DNA of 40,129 nt, taken from NCBI RefSeq assembly GCF_024539815.1, contig NZ_JAHHIU010000130.1:1-40129 (forward strand), in the 5' to 3' direction. A program made the translations under genes and the position numbers. The notes under the pieces were generated by a model. It worked only from the letters and a program-made list of their open reading frames with translations, searched no databases and was not told the DNA's origin. Positions 8,483-16,438 of the stretch are shown in pieces (position 1 is the first letter of the stretch; each line of letters opens with the position of its first letter). This DNA comes from Streptomyces hayashii (GTDB lineage Bacteria > Actinomycetota > Actinomycetes > Streptomycetales > Streptomycetaceae).

Positions 8483-9285
8483 GCGGCCATCACCACCGGC
8501 ATGCCGGCGGTCGCGTAGCCCGCGAGCTCCCAGCACAGGCGCACGGTCTCGTTGGCGCCTTCCACGACGATGCGGCGATCCGGCAGATGACGGGCGGCGT
8601 CCACGAGGGCGTGCATGCCGGCGGCGTCGATCATCTCCAGGGTGTCGAAGCGCAGATTCACCTTGGTCGAGAAGCGCATCGCCGCGCGCACCGCAGTGTT
8701 GAACGCGTCCGCGCCCTCTGAGTCGATCACTCCGTCCACGCTCCAGACATCGGCGCCCGTGCTGTACATCCGAAAGGCCGGACGCTCAGCGCGTATGCCC
8801 ATCTCGTGCGGGTGCACACCTGCCACATGTTCCAGCGTAGGCCCGTCCCACTGCGACGGTCGGAAGGCGCACACCACGATGGCGTTGCTCTCCGAGGCGA
8901 ACTCGTCGAGCTTCAGCTCCCGGGCCACCAGTTCCTCGGTCCCGCCGGGCACTCCTGACGGCGCCCGCTCGGTCAGCACACGCACCGACCGGTAGCCCTC
9001 CCGGGCGGCGGTGCGTGCTTCCCGGCGCACCGCCGCCAGGAAGGAGTCGGGGTCCGCGACGCGGGACGGATCGAGGAGCACCGAGGCGGAGGGCACAGCG
9101 TCACGGGGAAGGCCGCAGACGGCGCGGGAGGAGCCGACCAGCACGATCTTGTCGCCGTACAGAGCGCCGTCGGCCACGTAGGCGAGCACATCGGCGGGGG
9201 ACGCGTCGGCCGAGTCCGGATGCCAGCAGATGTGGTCGCCGAGCTCGACGTCGTCGAACGTGGCCAGCGTCCGCGCCGCTCTCAC
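8479..9285 (-). CDS. MEDS-STAS domain protein
   Basis: The 268-residue product has a MEDS domain at about residues 10-165 (GDHICWHPDS, DKIVLVGSS, EEARTAAREGY-like region) and a STAS domain at about 170-265. It should act with the co-transcribed MEDS-ATPase in a partner-switching circuit. In classical anti-anti-sigma factors the phosphorylated residue lies in a D-S-S-G motif; here the matching position reads IDAAGM, so that Ser is missing. GTG at 9285 is chosen because AAAGGGG precedes it at good spacing; the frame stays open to 9408 but that extension is low complexity and has no ribosome site. Confidence 0.83.
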   Translation of the reverse strand: MRAARTLATFDDVELGDHICWHPDSADASPADVLAYVADGALYGDKIVLVGSSRAVCGLPRDAVPSASVLLDPSRVADPDSFLAAVRREARTAAREGYRSVRVLTERAPSGVPGGTEELVARELKLDEFASESNAIVVCAFRPSQWDGPTLEHVAGVHPHEMGIRAERPAFRMYSTGADVWSVDGVIDSEGADAFNTAVRAAMRFSTKVNLRFDTLEMIDAAGMHALVDAARHLPDRRIVVEGANETVRLCWELAGYATAGMPVVMAA

Positions 9286-9584
9286 CTGGTCCCCTTTCGA
9301 ACTTCCCACCCGTCCCGGGATACAGAGGGTACCGGGCCGCGTTGGTGGGCGTTGAGCCGAACGGAGATCCAGCGCGGGTTTCCGGTACCGCCCGGGACGA
9401 GCGGTCACCGGTGCCGCTCGGACGGGGAGCGCACGGCCTGCGCCTCGGTGCGAAACCCACCCGCCGCGGTGAACGGTCGTGGCGGAAATGGGTCCGGTTC
9501 CCGCAGAAGCGGTGAAGAAACCACGTGATTCGACCGTATGTTCCTCGCTTCGCCGGGCACGAGGAGCGACGGAGGTCGATAACT
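9286..9584. other. Divergent intergenic region, MEDS operon / small membrane peptide
   Basis: This 299-base gap must hold promoters for both flanking units. A GGGTAC element at 9328 resembles a SigB-type -10, but no GTTT lies at the right spacing upstream, so I do not call it. No coding frame with recognisable content was seen. Confidence 0.35.
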
Positions 9585-9755
9585 ATGGTTCCCCTGCTAC
9601 TCGTTCTGCTTCTGGCCCTGATCCTGTTCGGCGCGGGCTTCGCGCTGAAGGCACTGTGGTGGATCGCCGTCGTCGTGCTGGTCGTCTGGCTGCTCGGCTT
9701 CGTCATGCGCAGTGCGGACACCGGCGGCCGCCGGGGCCGCTGGTATCGCTGGTAA
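9585..9755 (+). CDS. Small hydrophobic membrane peptide (copy 1)
   Basis: This 56-residue peptide has two near-continuous hydrophobic stretches (LLLVLLLALILFGAGFAL and LWWIAVVVLVVWLLGFV) followed by a Gly/Arg tail ending in RGRWYRW. It is predicted to be an integral membrane peptide of unknown function, of the kind annotated as hydrophobic protein in Streptomyces. GGAGG at 9571-9575 supports the ATG at 9585. A close paralogue lies at 27187-27363 on the other strand, with the same residues at most positions and a matching 10-base leader. A strong terminator follows. Both copies sit next to stress-regulatory genes, so a stress role is a reasonable guess but unproven. Confidence 0.82.
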   Translation: MVPLLLVLLLALILFGAGFALKALWWIAVVVLVVWLLGFVMRSADTGGRRGRWYRW

Positions 9756-9774
9756 CCCCTCACACAACCGCATC

Positions 9775-9806
9775 CTGTGGGCTCCGGGAACACCCGGAGC
9801 CCACAG
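9775..9806 (+). terminator. Perfect 14-bp hairpin with tetraloop
   Basis: CTGTGGGCTCCGGG (9775-9788) pairs with CCCGGAGCCCACAG (9793-9806) around the loop AACA. It lies 20 bases after the small peptide stop. No clear T-tract follows, which is common in Streptomyces terminators. Confidence 0.85.
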
Positions 9807-10079
9807 CCGTGTCCCGCACCGGAATGCCGTCCGGGCGACGGTCGGCGGGGTGTCCGCGGTCCTGGGCCGGTCGGTCATCGGCGTCGGTGCCGCTCCGCCC
9901 CCGACAGCACCCGGCACGCTCACCCCGGTGAGCGGGGCCCACGCCTTCGTCGTCAGGGAACCCGGATCGGCCGCTCGATCTCATCGCCCGCGCGGACAGC
10001 ACTCTGATCCGGCGGCCGCGCGGAGCACCGAACGACGGTGTCCCGGCGGCCGGCGCCCCTTTTCGGGACGGACGTCGGC
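9807..10079. other. Intergenic stretch; nothing recognised
   Basis: No coding frame here has recognisable content. The stretch separates the peptide terminator from the 3' end of the convergent TPR-CHAT gene and may include its terminator, but no clear long hairpin was found beyond 9806. Confidence 0.4.
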
Positions 10080-13000
10080 TCAGGCCCCGGCGTGCACATG
10101 GGCGGCCCACAGCAGGGGGGCTCGCGTGCGGTCGAAAGGCGCCGGCAGACCATGGCCGTCGCGCAGCCGGCGGACCGCCGCGTGCAGCGCTCGGGCAGAC
10201 TCGGCGCAGTCCTCTCCCGCCGCGCCGACCCGCAGCCCGGCATAGAAGAGATCGGCGACGGTCACCGCGGTCTGATCGTCGATCTCCCACAGGGTCCCGA
10301 TGACATGCGGAATGCCGGCGAGCTGGAAGGCGGAGGTGAGATGGATGGCTTCGTCCCGCAGTGCGGGGGTGTCGACGACCGCGGTGCCGCACGCGGACAG
10401 ATACGCCAGCCTGGTCCGGTCGAGCGCGACCGGTGCGAGGCCGGCCACGGTGAGCGGGTCGTCCGTGTGGTCATGGAGCAGCAGCAGGCTCTTCGAGGGG
10501 TCGGCGAGATCTCCGGCGCCGTGGCAGGCGAAGTGCGCGATCGTGCACTCCGGCAGGTGTGCCAGCACGTTGGCCTTCGTCGGCAGGGCTGCCGCCGTCC
10601 CGGTCGCCGCCGTCCCGGTCGCTGCCGGGGCGGCCGCGGCGCCCGTGGGTTCCGGCTCCCGCAGAAGCACGGGATCGGGCAGACGGGACCGCAGCATCGC
10701 GACTTCGGCGTCGACGAAGCCCAGCCGCCCGCCGCCGGGCAGCCCCGGAGTGGTCGGCATCGCCACGATCAGGCTCCGCGGAGCCGCGGGCGGCCGGGCC
10801 GCGGGCGACGACGAGCGTTCGCGGGCGTATCCCAGCGCCCGCACGGTGGGGGTGTAGGACGAGACGGCCCGGTCCATCACGGTACGCGGGCGGGCTTCCC
10901 CGGCCGTGGCCGTGTGGTGGCCGGCGGCGTGGACGGGCAGCTGCCCCAGCAGTCCGCCCGGCGCCCACCACACCCGCGGCAGCTTCTCCTCGCCGGACTC
11001 ACCGGCCTGACCGGACTCACCGGAGTCGTCGGACTCGGCGTGCTCGACCGCGAGGTGGCCGTCGCGTTCCAGCGCTTCCATCACGGGACCGACGGCCTCG
11101 TCCCACAACCACCCGAGCACCTCGACGAGGGTGGCCTGCGCCTCCTCCCGGGAGTGCTGGTCCGGTCCGGACACCGCGACGCGTCGCGCCCGCCGGAAGA
11201 GGTCGGTCTGCTCGGTGACCCGGGCCGCGACGAGTCCGGGCAGCTCCAGAGCGGTGATGCCCTTGGAGGTGAGCAGCAGTGCGTCACTGCGATGGTCGCT
11301 GATGTTGAACACCACCACCGGGCCCTGGTCCGCGTGGGCGAGGAGGTCCTTGACGGAGGGCGGCAACGCGAAGGAGGCGAAGCCGTCCAGGGCACGGATC
11401 TCGTCCAGAACCGCGGCGAACTCCTCCACCGTCAGGCGCCGGTCGTACGCCGGGGGCTCCTGCCGCAGCGCGTGACCTGCGGCCTCGGCCGCCTCGGCTC
11501 CTGATTCGCCGGCCGTCATGCTCGTCGGCTCGTCGAGGCGCTCCCGCAGCTCCACGAACCGTCGGGCGAGATCCGGACGGTGCTCGCGCAGGGCGGTCAG
11601 ATCGCCGCGGGTCTCCAGGGCCTGGCCGAGCAGGACCGCCCGGCCGGCCTCCAGGAGTCTCAGGGCCTGCTCCGCGCGCCCGGCGTCGCTGCCGACCGGG
11701 GAGGCCAGAGCCAGCGCGGCGGCTTCGCCGGCCAAACCGGCGAAGCCGCCGATCGCGTACTGCTGGTCGCCGCGTTCGAGGCGGCGCGGAGCCGTCTGGG
11801 GCAGGAGCAGCACCGCGGTCTCCGCCGCCCGCGCCGCCCGTTCTCCGTCACCGGACTCCGCCAGGAGACGAGCCGCTCCGCGTGCTGCCCGGATCCGCAG
11901 CGAGGCCGTCGCCGAGGACGCCTCCGACGCCTCCAGCCAGCACGACGCGGCCTCGCCCAGGTCCGCCGCGGCTCCGGTCAGCCTGCGCCTGGCCTCAAGC
12001 GCGTTCCCGAGGTTGAACAGCCAGATCGCCCGGGTGGGGTGGTCGGCGGGGGCAGTGGCCACGGCCGCACGGAAACGGTCGATGCCGGTGTCCAGGTCCT
12101 TCGCGACACCGGTCCGCCTGAACCGTCCCAGCAGGGCGCTGCCGAGGTTGGACAGCCGTGTCGCCCGGCTGGGGTGGTCGACGGGGGTCGCGGCCACGGC
12201 CTCCTCACCGACCGCCACGGCCGCGTCCACGTCGGCCGGCGCGCCGGTCTGCTGGGCCGACGTCAGGAGCACCCCGCCGAGACTCGACAGCCACATCGCC
12301 CTGCCGGGGTGGTCGGCGGGGGTCGCGGCCACAGCCTCCCGGAAGTGCGTGACGGCCGCATCCAGGTCCGCCCGGAAGCCGGTCCGCTCGAACCGCCGGT
12401 GGAGCGTGCCGCCGAGGGAGGCCAGCCGCATGGCACGGGCGGGATGGTCGTCCGGGGTGGCGGCCAACGCTTCCTGCTCGGCCACGACGGCGCGGCCCAG
12501 GTCCGCCAGCATGCCGGTGCGCTCGAACCTCCTCGCCAGCGCGTTCCCGAGGTTGACCAGCAGCAGGGCACGGTCGGGGTGGTCGCGGGGGGTGGCGGCC
12601 AGCGCCTCACGGAATTGGTCCACGGCCGTGTCCACGTCCGCCAGGACACCGGTCCGCTCGAACCTGCTGCGCAGCGCGCCCGCCAGGGCCGACAGCCTGC
12701 CGGCCCGGTCGGGGTGGTCGTGCGGCGTGGCGGCGACCGCCTCACGCCCTGCCGCGACGGCCAGGTCGAGGTCGGTCTCCTCGCCGGTGCGCTCGAACCT
12801 CCTGTGCAGTGCGCCCCCGAGGGCGGACAGCATGCCGGCGCGGTGGGGATGGTCGGCGGGGGCGGCGGCCAGTGCTTCCCGGAAGCCGCCGACGGCCAGG
12901 TCCAGATCGTCCGGCGCATCGGTCCGCTCGAACCTCCTGCGCAGCGCGTTGCCCAGATTCGACAACCGCATGCCGCGGTGGGGATGGTCGGCGGGAGTGA

Positions 13001-14750
13001 CCGACACCGCTTCCCGTCCCACCGCGACGGCCGCGTCGAGGTCGCCCAGGGCTCCGGTCCGGTCGAAGCTCGTCGCCAGCGCGGTGGCGAGAGCGGACAG
13101 CAATCCGGGGCGGTCGGGGTGGCCCACGGGGATGGCGGCGACCGCCGCGCGCTTCACCGCGACGGCGGCGACCAGATCATCCGGCGCACCGGTCCGCCCG
13201 TACCTCGTCAGCAGTGCGCTGCCGAGGCTGGACTGCCGGGCCGGGCGGTCGGGGTGGTCCTCGGGGGTGGCGGCCAGTGCTTTGCGCAGGTGATCGACGG
13301 CCAGGTCCAGGTCCGCCTCCTCGCCGGTCCGCTCGAACCTCGTGTGCAGCGCGTTGCCCAGATTCGACAACCGCATCGCGCGCTCCGGATGACCGGAAGG
13401 AGTGACGGCCACCGCCTCACGACCCACCACGACAGCCTTGTCCAGGTCCGCCGCCGCTCCCTTGCGCTCGTACCTCGTCACCAGCGCGCTGCCCAGGTTC
13501 GACAGCCATGTCCCACGGTGACGGTGATCGGGCAGCGAAGCGGCCACCGCTTCCCGGAAGTGCCCGACGGCCAGGTCCAGGTCCGCCTCCTCGCCGGTCC
13601 GCTCGAACCTCGTGTGCAGCGCGTTGCCCAGATTCGACAACCGCATCGCGCGCTCCGGATGACCGGAAGGAGTGAGGGCCACCGCCTCACGGCCCACCGC
13701 GATGGCCAGGTCCAGGTCCGCCTCCCCGCCGGTCCGGGCGCATCTCCTCAGCAGCGCGTTTCCCAGGTTCGACAGCCGTGTCGCGCGGTACGGGTGGTCG
13801 GCGGGTGTGGCGGCCACCGCCGCCCGCGCCACCGCGACCGCCTCGTCCATGTCCGCCTCCTCGCCGGTCCGCTCGAACCGCAGTCCCAGAGAGCTTCCGA
13901 GGTGGCCGAGCATCGTGGCGCGGTCGGGGTCGTCGGCTGCGGCGACGGCCACGGCCTTCCGCCCCACCGCGACGGCCATGTCGACGTCCGCCGTCGCACC
14001 GGCCCGCTCGAACCGCAGCCGCAGCAGGAGGCCGAGGGAGGAGAACGTCCGCGCGCGGTCGGGGTCGTCGGCGGAGACGAGGGCCGCCGCCTCCTGCCCC
14101 GCCTCGACGGCAGCGTCCAGATCCGCCGGTGAGCCGGTGCGCTCGAACCTCTTTCCCAGCGCGCCCCCGAGCAGGGACAGCGCACTCGCGCGCCCCGGGT
14201 GGCCGATCGGGGTGGCGGCGACCGCTTCCCGGAAGCAGCCCACGGCCGTGTCCATGTCCGTCGGCGCACCGAGGCGCTCGAACCTCAACTGGAGCACGAG
14301 CCCGCGAACGGACAGGAAGGCTGCTCGGTCCGGGTGATCGGGTGAAACGGCCAGGATGCGTTCCCACAGAGCCGCCGTGGCGGTGAGCAGGTCCGGGTCG
14401 TGGGAGGTCTGCAGCCGCTGGAACATCCCGATCGCTTGCGGGACAGCCGCGTTGGCGATCAGCGGCGTCAGCAGTTCCGGCAGCCCGGGCATGTCGGCGA
14501 CGTAGCAAGGGGTGAACGCCTCGACGGCGGCGCTCAGTTCCGGGTCTCCGCTGTCCGCCGGCAGCGCCTGGTAGCGGTACCAGTGGAACCAGCCGAGGAG
14601 GAATCCGGCTTCCGTGTCGCCCGGGACCCGACTCGCCGCCAACTTCCTTGCCTCGCGCAGCGCTTCGCGTTCCAGCACGGCTGACAGGCCGCCGCCGCGG
14701 CCGACCCGCGCCAGCCGTACTGCCACCGCGGCCAGTCGTTCGTCACGCAC
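10080..14750 (-). CDS. Giant TPR-CHAT protein (caspase-like peptidase, HetF-type)
   Basis: The 1556-residue product has four parts. Residues 1-135 are helical. About 137-945 holds 18 consecutive 45-residue TPR-like repeats with the pattern HPxRAxxLSNLGxAL then RFERTG then DLDxAV. A helical linker with a Ser/Glu/Gly-rich segment near 1235-1253 follows. The C-terminal CHAT domain (about 1255-1556) begins at VWWAPGGLLGQLPVHAAG. The catalytic dyad is intact: His1410 in HFACHG and Cys1454 in LSACGTA. CHAT domains are caspase/separase-related cysteine peptidases; in other systems TPR-CHAT proteins are activated proteases. GTG at 14750 is chosen for the upstream GGGGGCGA; the frame is open to 15176 but that would overrun the divergent gene. 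The divergent zinc-ribbon and membrane genes are candidate partners or substrates (inference). Confidence 0.88.
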   Translation of the reverse strand: MRDERLAAVAVRLARVGRGGGLSAVLEREALREARKLAASRVPGDTEAGFLLGWFHWYRYQALPADSGDPELSAAVEAFTPCYVADMPGLPELLTPLIANAAVPQAIGMFQRLQTSHDPDLLTATAALWERILAVSPDHPDRAAFLSVRGLVLQLRFERLGAPTDMDTAVGCFREAVAATPIGHPGRASALSLLGGALGKRFERTGSPADLDAAVEAGQEAAALVSADDPDRARTFSSLGLLLRLRFERAGATADVDMAVAVGRKAVAVAAADDPDRATMLGHLGSSLGLRFERTGEEADMDEAVAVARAAVAATPADHPYRATRLSNLGNALLRRCARTGGEADLDLAIAVGREAVALTPSGHPERAMRLSNLGNALHTRFERTGEEADLDLAVGHFREAVAASLPDHRHRGTWLSNLGSALVTRYERKGAAADLDKAVVVGREAVAVTPSGHPERAMRLSNLGNALHTRFERTGEEADLDLAVDHLRKALAATPEDHPDRPARQSSLGSALLTRYGRTGAPDDLVAAVAVKRAAVAAIPVGHPDRPGLLSALATALATSFDRTGALGDLDAAVAVGREAVSVTPADHPHRGMRLSNLGNALRRRFERTDAPDDLDLAVGGFREALAAAPADHPHRAGMLSALGGALHRRFERTGEETDLDLAVAAGREAVAATPHDHPDRAGRLSALAGALRSRFERTGVLADVDTAVDQFREALAATPRDHPDRALLLVNLGNALARRFERTGMLADLGRAVVAEQEALAATPDDHPARAMRLASLGGTLHRRFERTGFRADLDAAVTHFREAVAATPADHPGRAMWLSSLGGVLLTSAQQTGAPADVDAAVAVGEEAVAATPVDHPSRATRLSNLGSALLGRFRRTGVAKDLDTGIDRFRAAVATAPADHPTRAIWLFNLGNALEARRRLTGAAADLGEAASCWLEASEASSATASLRIRAARGAARLLAESGDGERAARAAETAVLLLPQTAPRRLERGDQQYAIGGFAGLAGEAAALALASPVGSDAGRAEQALRLLEAGRAVLLGQALETRGDLTALREHRPDLARRFVELRERLDEPTSMTAGESGAEAAEAAGHALRQEPPAYDRRLTVEEFAAVLDEIRALDGFASFALPPSVKDLLAHADQGPVVVFNISDHRSDALLLTSKGITALELPGLVAARVTEQTDLFRRARRVAVSGPDQHSREEAQATLVEVLGWLWDEAVGPVMEALERDGHLAVEHAESDDSGESGQAGESGEEKLPRVWWAPGGLLGQLPVHAAGHHTATAGEARPRTVMDRAVSSYTPTVRALGYARERSSSPAARPPAAPRSLIVAMPTTPGLPGGGRLGFVDAEVAMLRSRLPDPVLLREPEPTGAAAAPAATGTAATGTAAALPTKANVLAHLPECTIAHFACHGAGDLADPSKSLLLLHDHTDDPLTVAGLAPVALDRTRLAYLSACGTAVVDTPALRDEAIHLTSAFQLAGIPHVIGTLWEIDDQTAVTVADLFYAGLRVGAAGEDCAESARALHAAVRRLRDGHGLPAPFDRTRAPLLWAAHVHAGA
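13295..13675 (-). repeat. 111-bp exact duplication inside the TPR array
   Basis: Bases 13295-13405 and 13565-13675 are identical over 111 bp, offset by 270 bp, which is exactly two 45-codon TPR units. Near-identity continues past one mismatch. Other units in the array have diverged much more, so this pair reflects recent duplication or gene conversion. Confidence 0.9.
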
Positions 14751-14897
14751 TCTCGCCCCCGATCGTTCACGCGCAGCGATCGTAGTGGCACATTCCGTGA
14801 GACGGCGGCCGGTTGGACGGATACGCTCGCGGTGAAGCGGTCCGGACGGCGCGAGCGGGACGGGCGCGGAGCGGTTCGGACGGAGAGAGGCGGGGGC
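14751..14897. promoter_or_regulatory. Divergent promoter region of the TPR-CHAT locus
   Basis: The 147 bases between the two starts must drive both directions unless the genes are read from outside. On the minus strand TACGAT (about 14778-14783) could be a -10 element, but no good -35 is at standard spacing. The short shared region suggests coordinated control of the CHAT gene and its two divergent neighbours. Confidence 0.35.
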
Positions 14898-15299
14898 GTG
14901 ACCGAATCCGGTGAGGCGGCGCAGCGGCTGGCGATCGTCTGCGAGAGGGCGGACGACATCCGCCGGCGGCTGCGCGACAGCCCGGCCCGCGACGACGCCG
15001 TCCTTGAGGAATTGCTGACCGCCGCCCGCGAGGGCGGGGAGACAGCGGGCCCTGTGGACGTGTTGCACGGTGTCCTGCGGGCCCTCGGCGACTACCAGGG
15101 CCTGTACACCTACAGCGGCGACGGGATGCGCGCCGGTGATCGCGGCGTCCATCTCGCGGGCGCCGACCGTGAACATGCGTCGGAGACGGTGTACTTATGT
15201 CCCGCCGCGCGGTGCACGCGCTCCTGGTGGCCTCAGGGGCCCGTCCCCGTGCCGCGCTGCGCGATCAGCGGAGACGCGCTGCGCCGGGACCGGCTGTAG
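14898..15299 (+). CDS. Small zinc-ribbon-like protein beside TPR-CHAT; contains a TTA codon
   Basis: I do not recognise a named family for this 133-residue protein. The N-terminal 75 residues are predicted helical. The C-terminus has YLCPAARCTRSW followed by VPRCAISG, three cysteines placed as in a zinc ribbon, although a fourth ligand is not obvious. The Leu codon just before the first Cys (15195-15197) is TTA, the only in-frame TTA I noticed in this window; in Streptomyces such codons make translation depend on the bldA tRNA. GTG at 14898 follows GAGAGAGGCGGGGG. The stop is 3 bases before the membrane protein start, so the two are coupled. Divergence from the CHAT gene suggests a shared system; an adaptor or target role is conjecture. 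Confidence 0.7.
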   Translation: MTESGEAAQRLAIVCERADDIRRRLRDSPARDDAVLEELLTAAREGGETAGPVDVLHGVLRALGDYQGLYTYSGDGMRAGDRGVHLAGADREHASETVYLCPAARCTRSWWPQGPVPVPRCAISGDALRRDRL

Positions 15300-15302
15300 C
15301 CG

Positions 15303-16343
15303 ATGGGCGACATGCTGGCGGAACTCGGCAAGAAGCTCGCCGAACGATGGCTGTCCCTGCTCGTCCTGCCCGGCGCCCTCTATCTCGCCGTCTCCGCCGC
15401 CGCCGTCGCCCTCGGTCATGACCGGCCCTTCGACCTGCCCCGGTTGACGAGCCGCATCACCTCGTGGGCCGACTCCCCCGCCGTCGGCAGCGCCGGGGGC
15501 CGGGTGGTGCTGTCGGCCGCCGTGCTGGCCGGCGCCGCCGCGGTGGGGCTGGCCGCCCAGGCGCTCGGCTCGCTGACCGAACAGCTGCACCTCGCCGCCG
15601 ACTGGCCCGCCTGGCCACCCGGGCTTCGCCACCTCGCCCACCGGGTCACCGGGCGCCGGCGCGCCCGCTGGGAGGACGCCGCGCGGACCTGGCACCGCCA
15701 CCGGGACGAAGCCGCCGCCGCCCGCGCCCGAGGCGCGCGGACCGCCGCTCTCCCCCGGCAGTCGGCCCGCGCGGCGATGACCCGTGTCTCGCCCGAGCAC
15801 CCTGAACGACCTACGTGGAGCGGCGACCGCGTGCACGCCGTGACCGTGCGCCTGGAGCGTGACTACCACCTCGATCTGGCCGCCCTGTGGCCGCACTTGT
15901 GGCTGACGCTGCCCGACCACGTCCGTACCGAGATCTCAGCGGCCCGCCAGGCTCTCACCCGGGCCACCACCCTGACGGCCTGGGCCCTTCTCTACCTCCC
16001 TCTTGCGGCGTGGTGGTGGCCCGCCACCGGAATCACCGTGGTCCTCGTCCTCACCGGCCGACGGCGCACCCGTGCCGCCGCCGACACCTACGCCACCCTG
16101 CTGGAGGCCGCCGTCCGCCTCCACGCCCGTGACGTCGCCGACCGGCTCGGCCTGGGCTCCGATCCCCTCTCCCGCGAATCCGGCGACGCCCTGACCCGCC
16201 ATCTGTCCCCCAGCACACCTCCACGGCCGCCGCGGGACTCGACGCTCACCGACGCCTCAGACCCGCCGGCAGCGCCGGTCCGGCCGAGCCCGCCGGTTCC
16301 GCCGGTTCCGCCGGTTCCGCCTCAAGGGGCGAGACGTTCGTGA
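15303..16343 (+). CDS. Multi-pass membrane protein beside TPR-CHAT
   Basis: This 346-residue protein shows no family I can name. Hydrophobic segments are visible at about residues 15-38 (SLLVLPGALYLAVSAAAVAL), 66-90 (VVLSAAVLAGAAAVGLAAQA) and 225-262 (probably two helices around LLYLPLAAWWW). A long, Arg/Ala-rich soluble region of about 130 residues separates the second and third. The C-terminus is Pro-rich and ends with three PPV units. It starts 3 bases after the zinc-ribbon gene stop. A membrane protein tied to a caspase-like protease recalls protease-activated effector pairs, so an effector or anchor role is plausible but untested. Confidence 0.72.
   Translation: MGDMLAELGKKLAERWLSLLVLPGALYLAVSAAAVALGHDRPFDLPRLTSRITSWADSPAVGSAGGRVVLSAAVLAGAAAVGLAAQALGSLTEQLHLAADWPAWPPGLRHLAHRVTGRRRARWEDAARTWHRHRDEAAAARARGARTAALPRQSARAAMTRVSPEHPERPTWSGDRVHAVTVRLERDYHLDLAALWPHLWLTLPDHVRTEISAARQALTRATTLTAWALLYLPLAAWWWPATGITVVLVLTGRRRTRAAADTYATLLEAAVRLHARDVADRLGLGSDPLSRESGDALTRHLSPSTPPRPPRDSTLTDASDPPAAPVRPSPPVPPVPPVPPQGARRS
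16290..16320 (+). repeat. CCGCCGGTT tandem repeat (3.4 copies) in the membrane protein gene
   Basis: Three 9-bp copies plus a partial fourth encode the (PPV)n tail near the C-terminus. The unit is a multiple of three, so copy-number change would keep the frame. Confidence 0.9.
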
Positions 16344-16388
16344 TGCGGGCCGCCGGATCGCGGGGATACCGGAGGGCCGGAGCTCCGG

Positions 16389-16431
16389 AGCCCCGGACGG
16401 AAAGCTCCGACTCGCCTCCGTCGCAGGGGCT
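16389..16431. terminator. Two-step hairpin between convergent genes
   Basis: AGCCCC (16389-16394) pairs with GGGGCT (16426-16431), and inside it GACGGA (16396-16401) pairs with TCCGTC (16417-16422). It sits between the membrane protein stop and the convergent histidine kinase stop and could serve both directions. Confidence 0.5.
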
Positions 16432-16438
16432 TTGTGAG

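Noticed and set aside
9310..9345. A SigB-type promoter at GGGTAC (9328).
   Set aside because: No GTTT element lies at the required spacing upstream on either strand.
11518..14132. Long open frames on the + strand opposite the TPR-CHAT gene (591 and 850 codons).
   Set aside because: They are antisense shadows of a repetitive GC-rich gene; their translations are low complexity with no domain, while the minus strand has clear TPR and CHAT motifs.
14751..15176. N-terminal extension of the TPR-CHAT protein.
   Set aside because: It would overlap the divergent zinc-ribbon gene, and the GTG at 14750 has a ribosome site.
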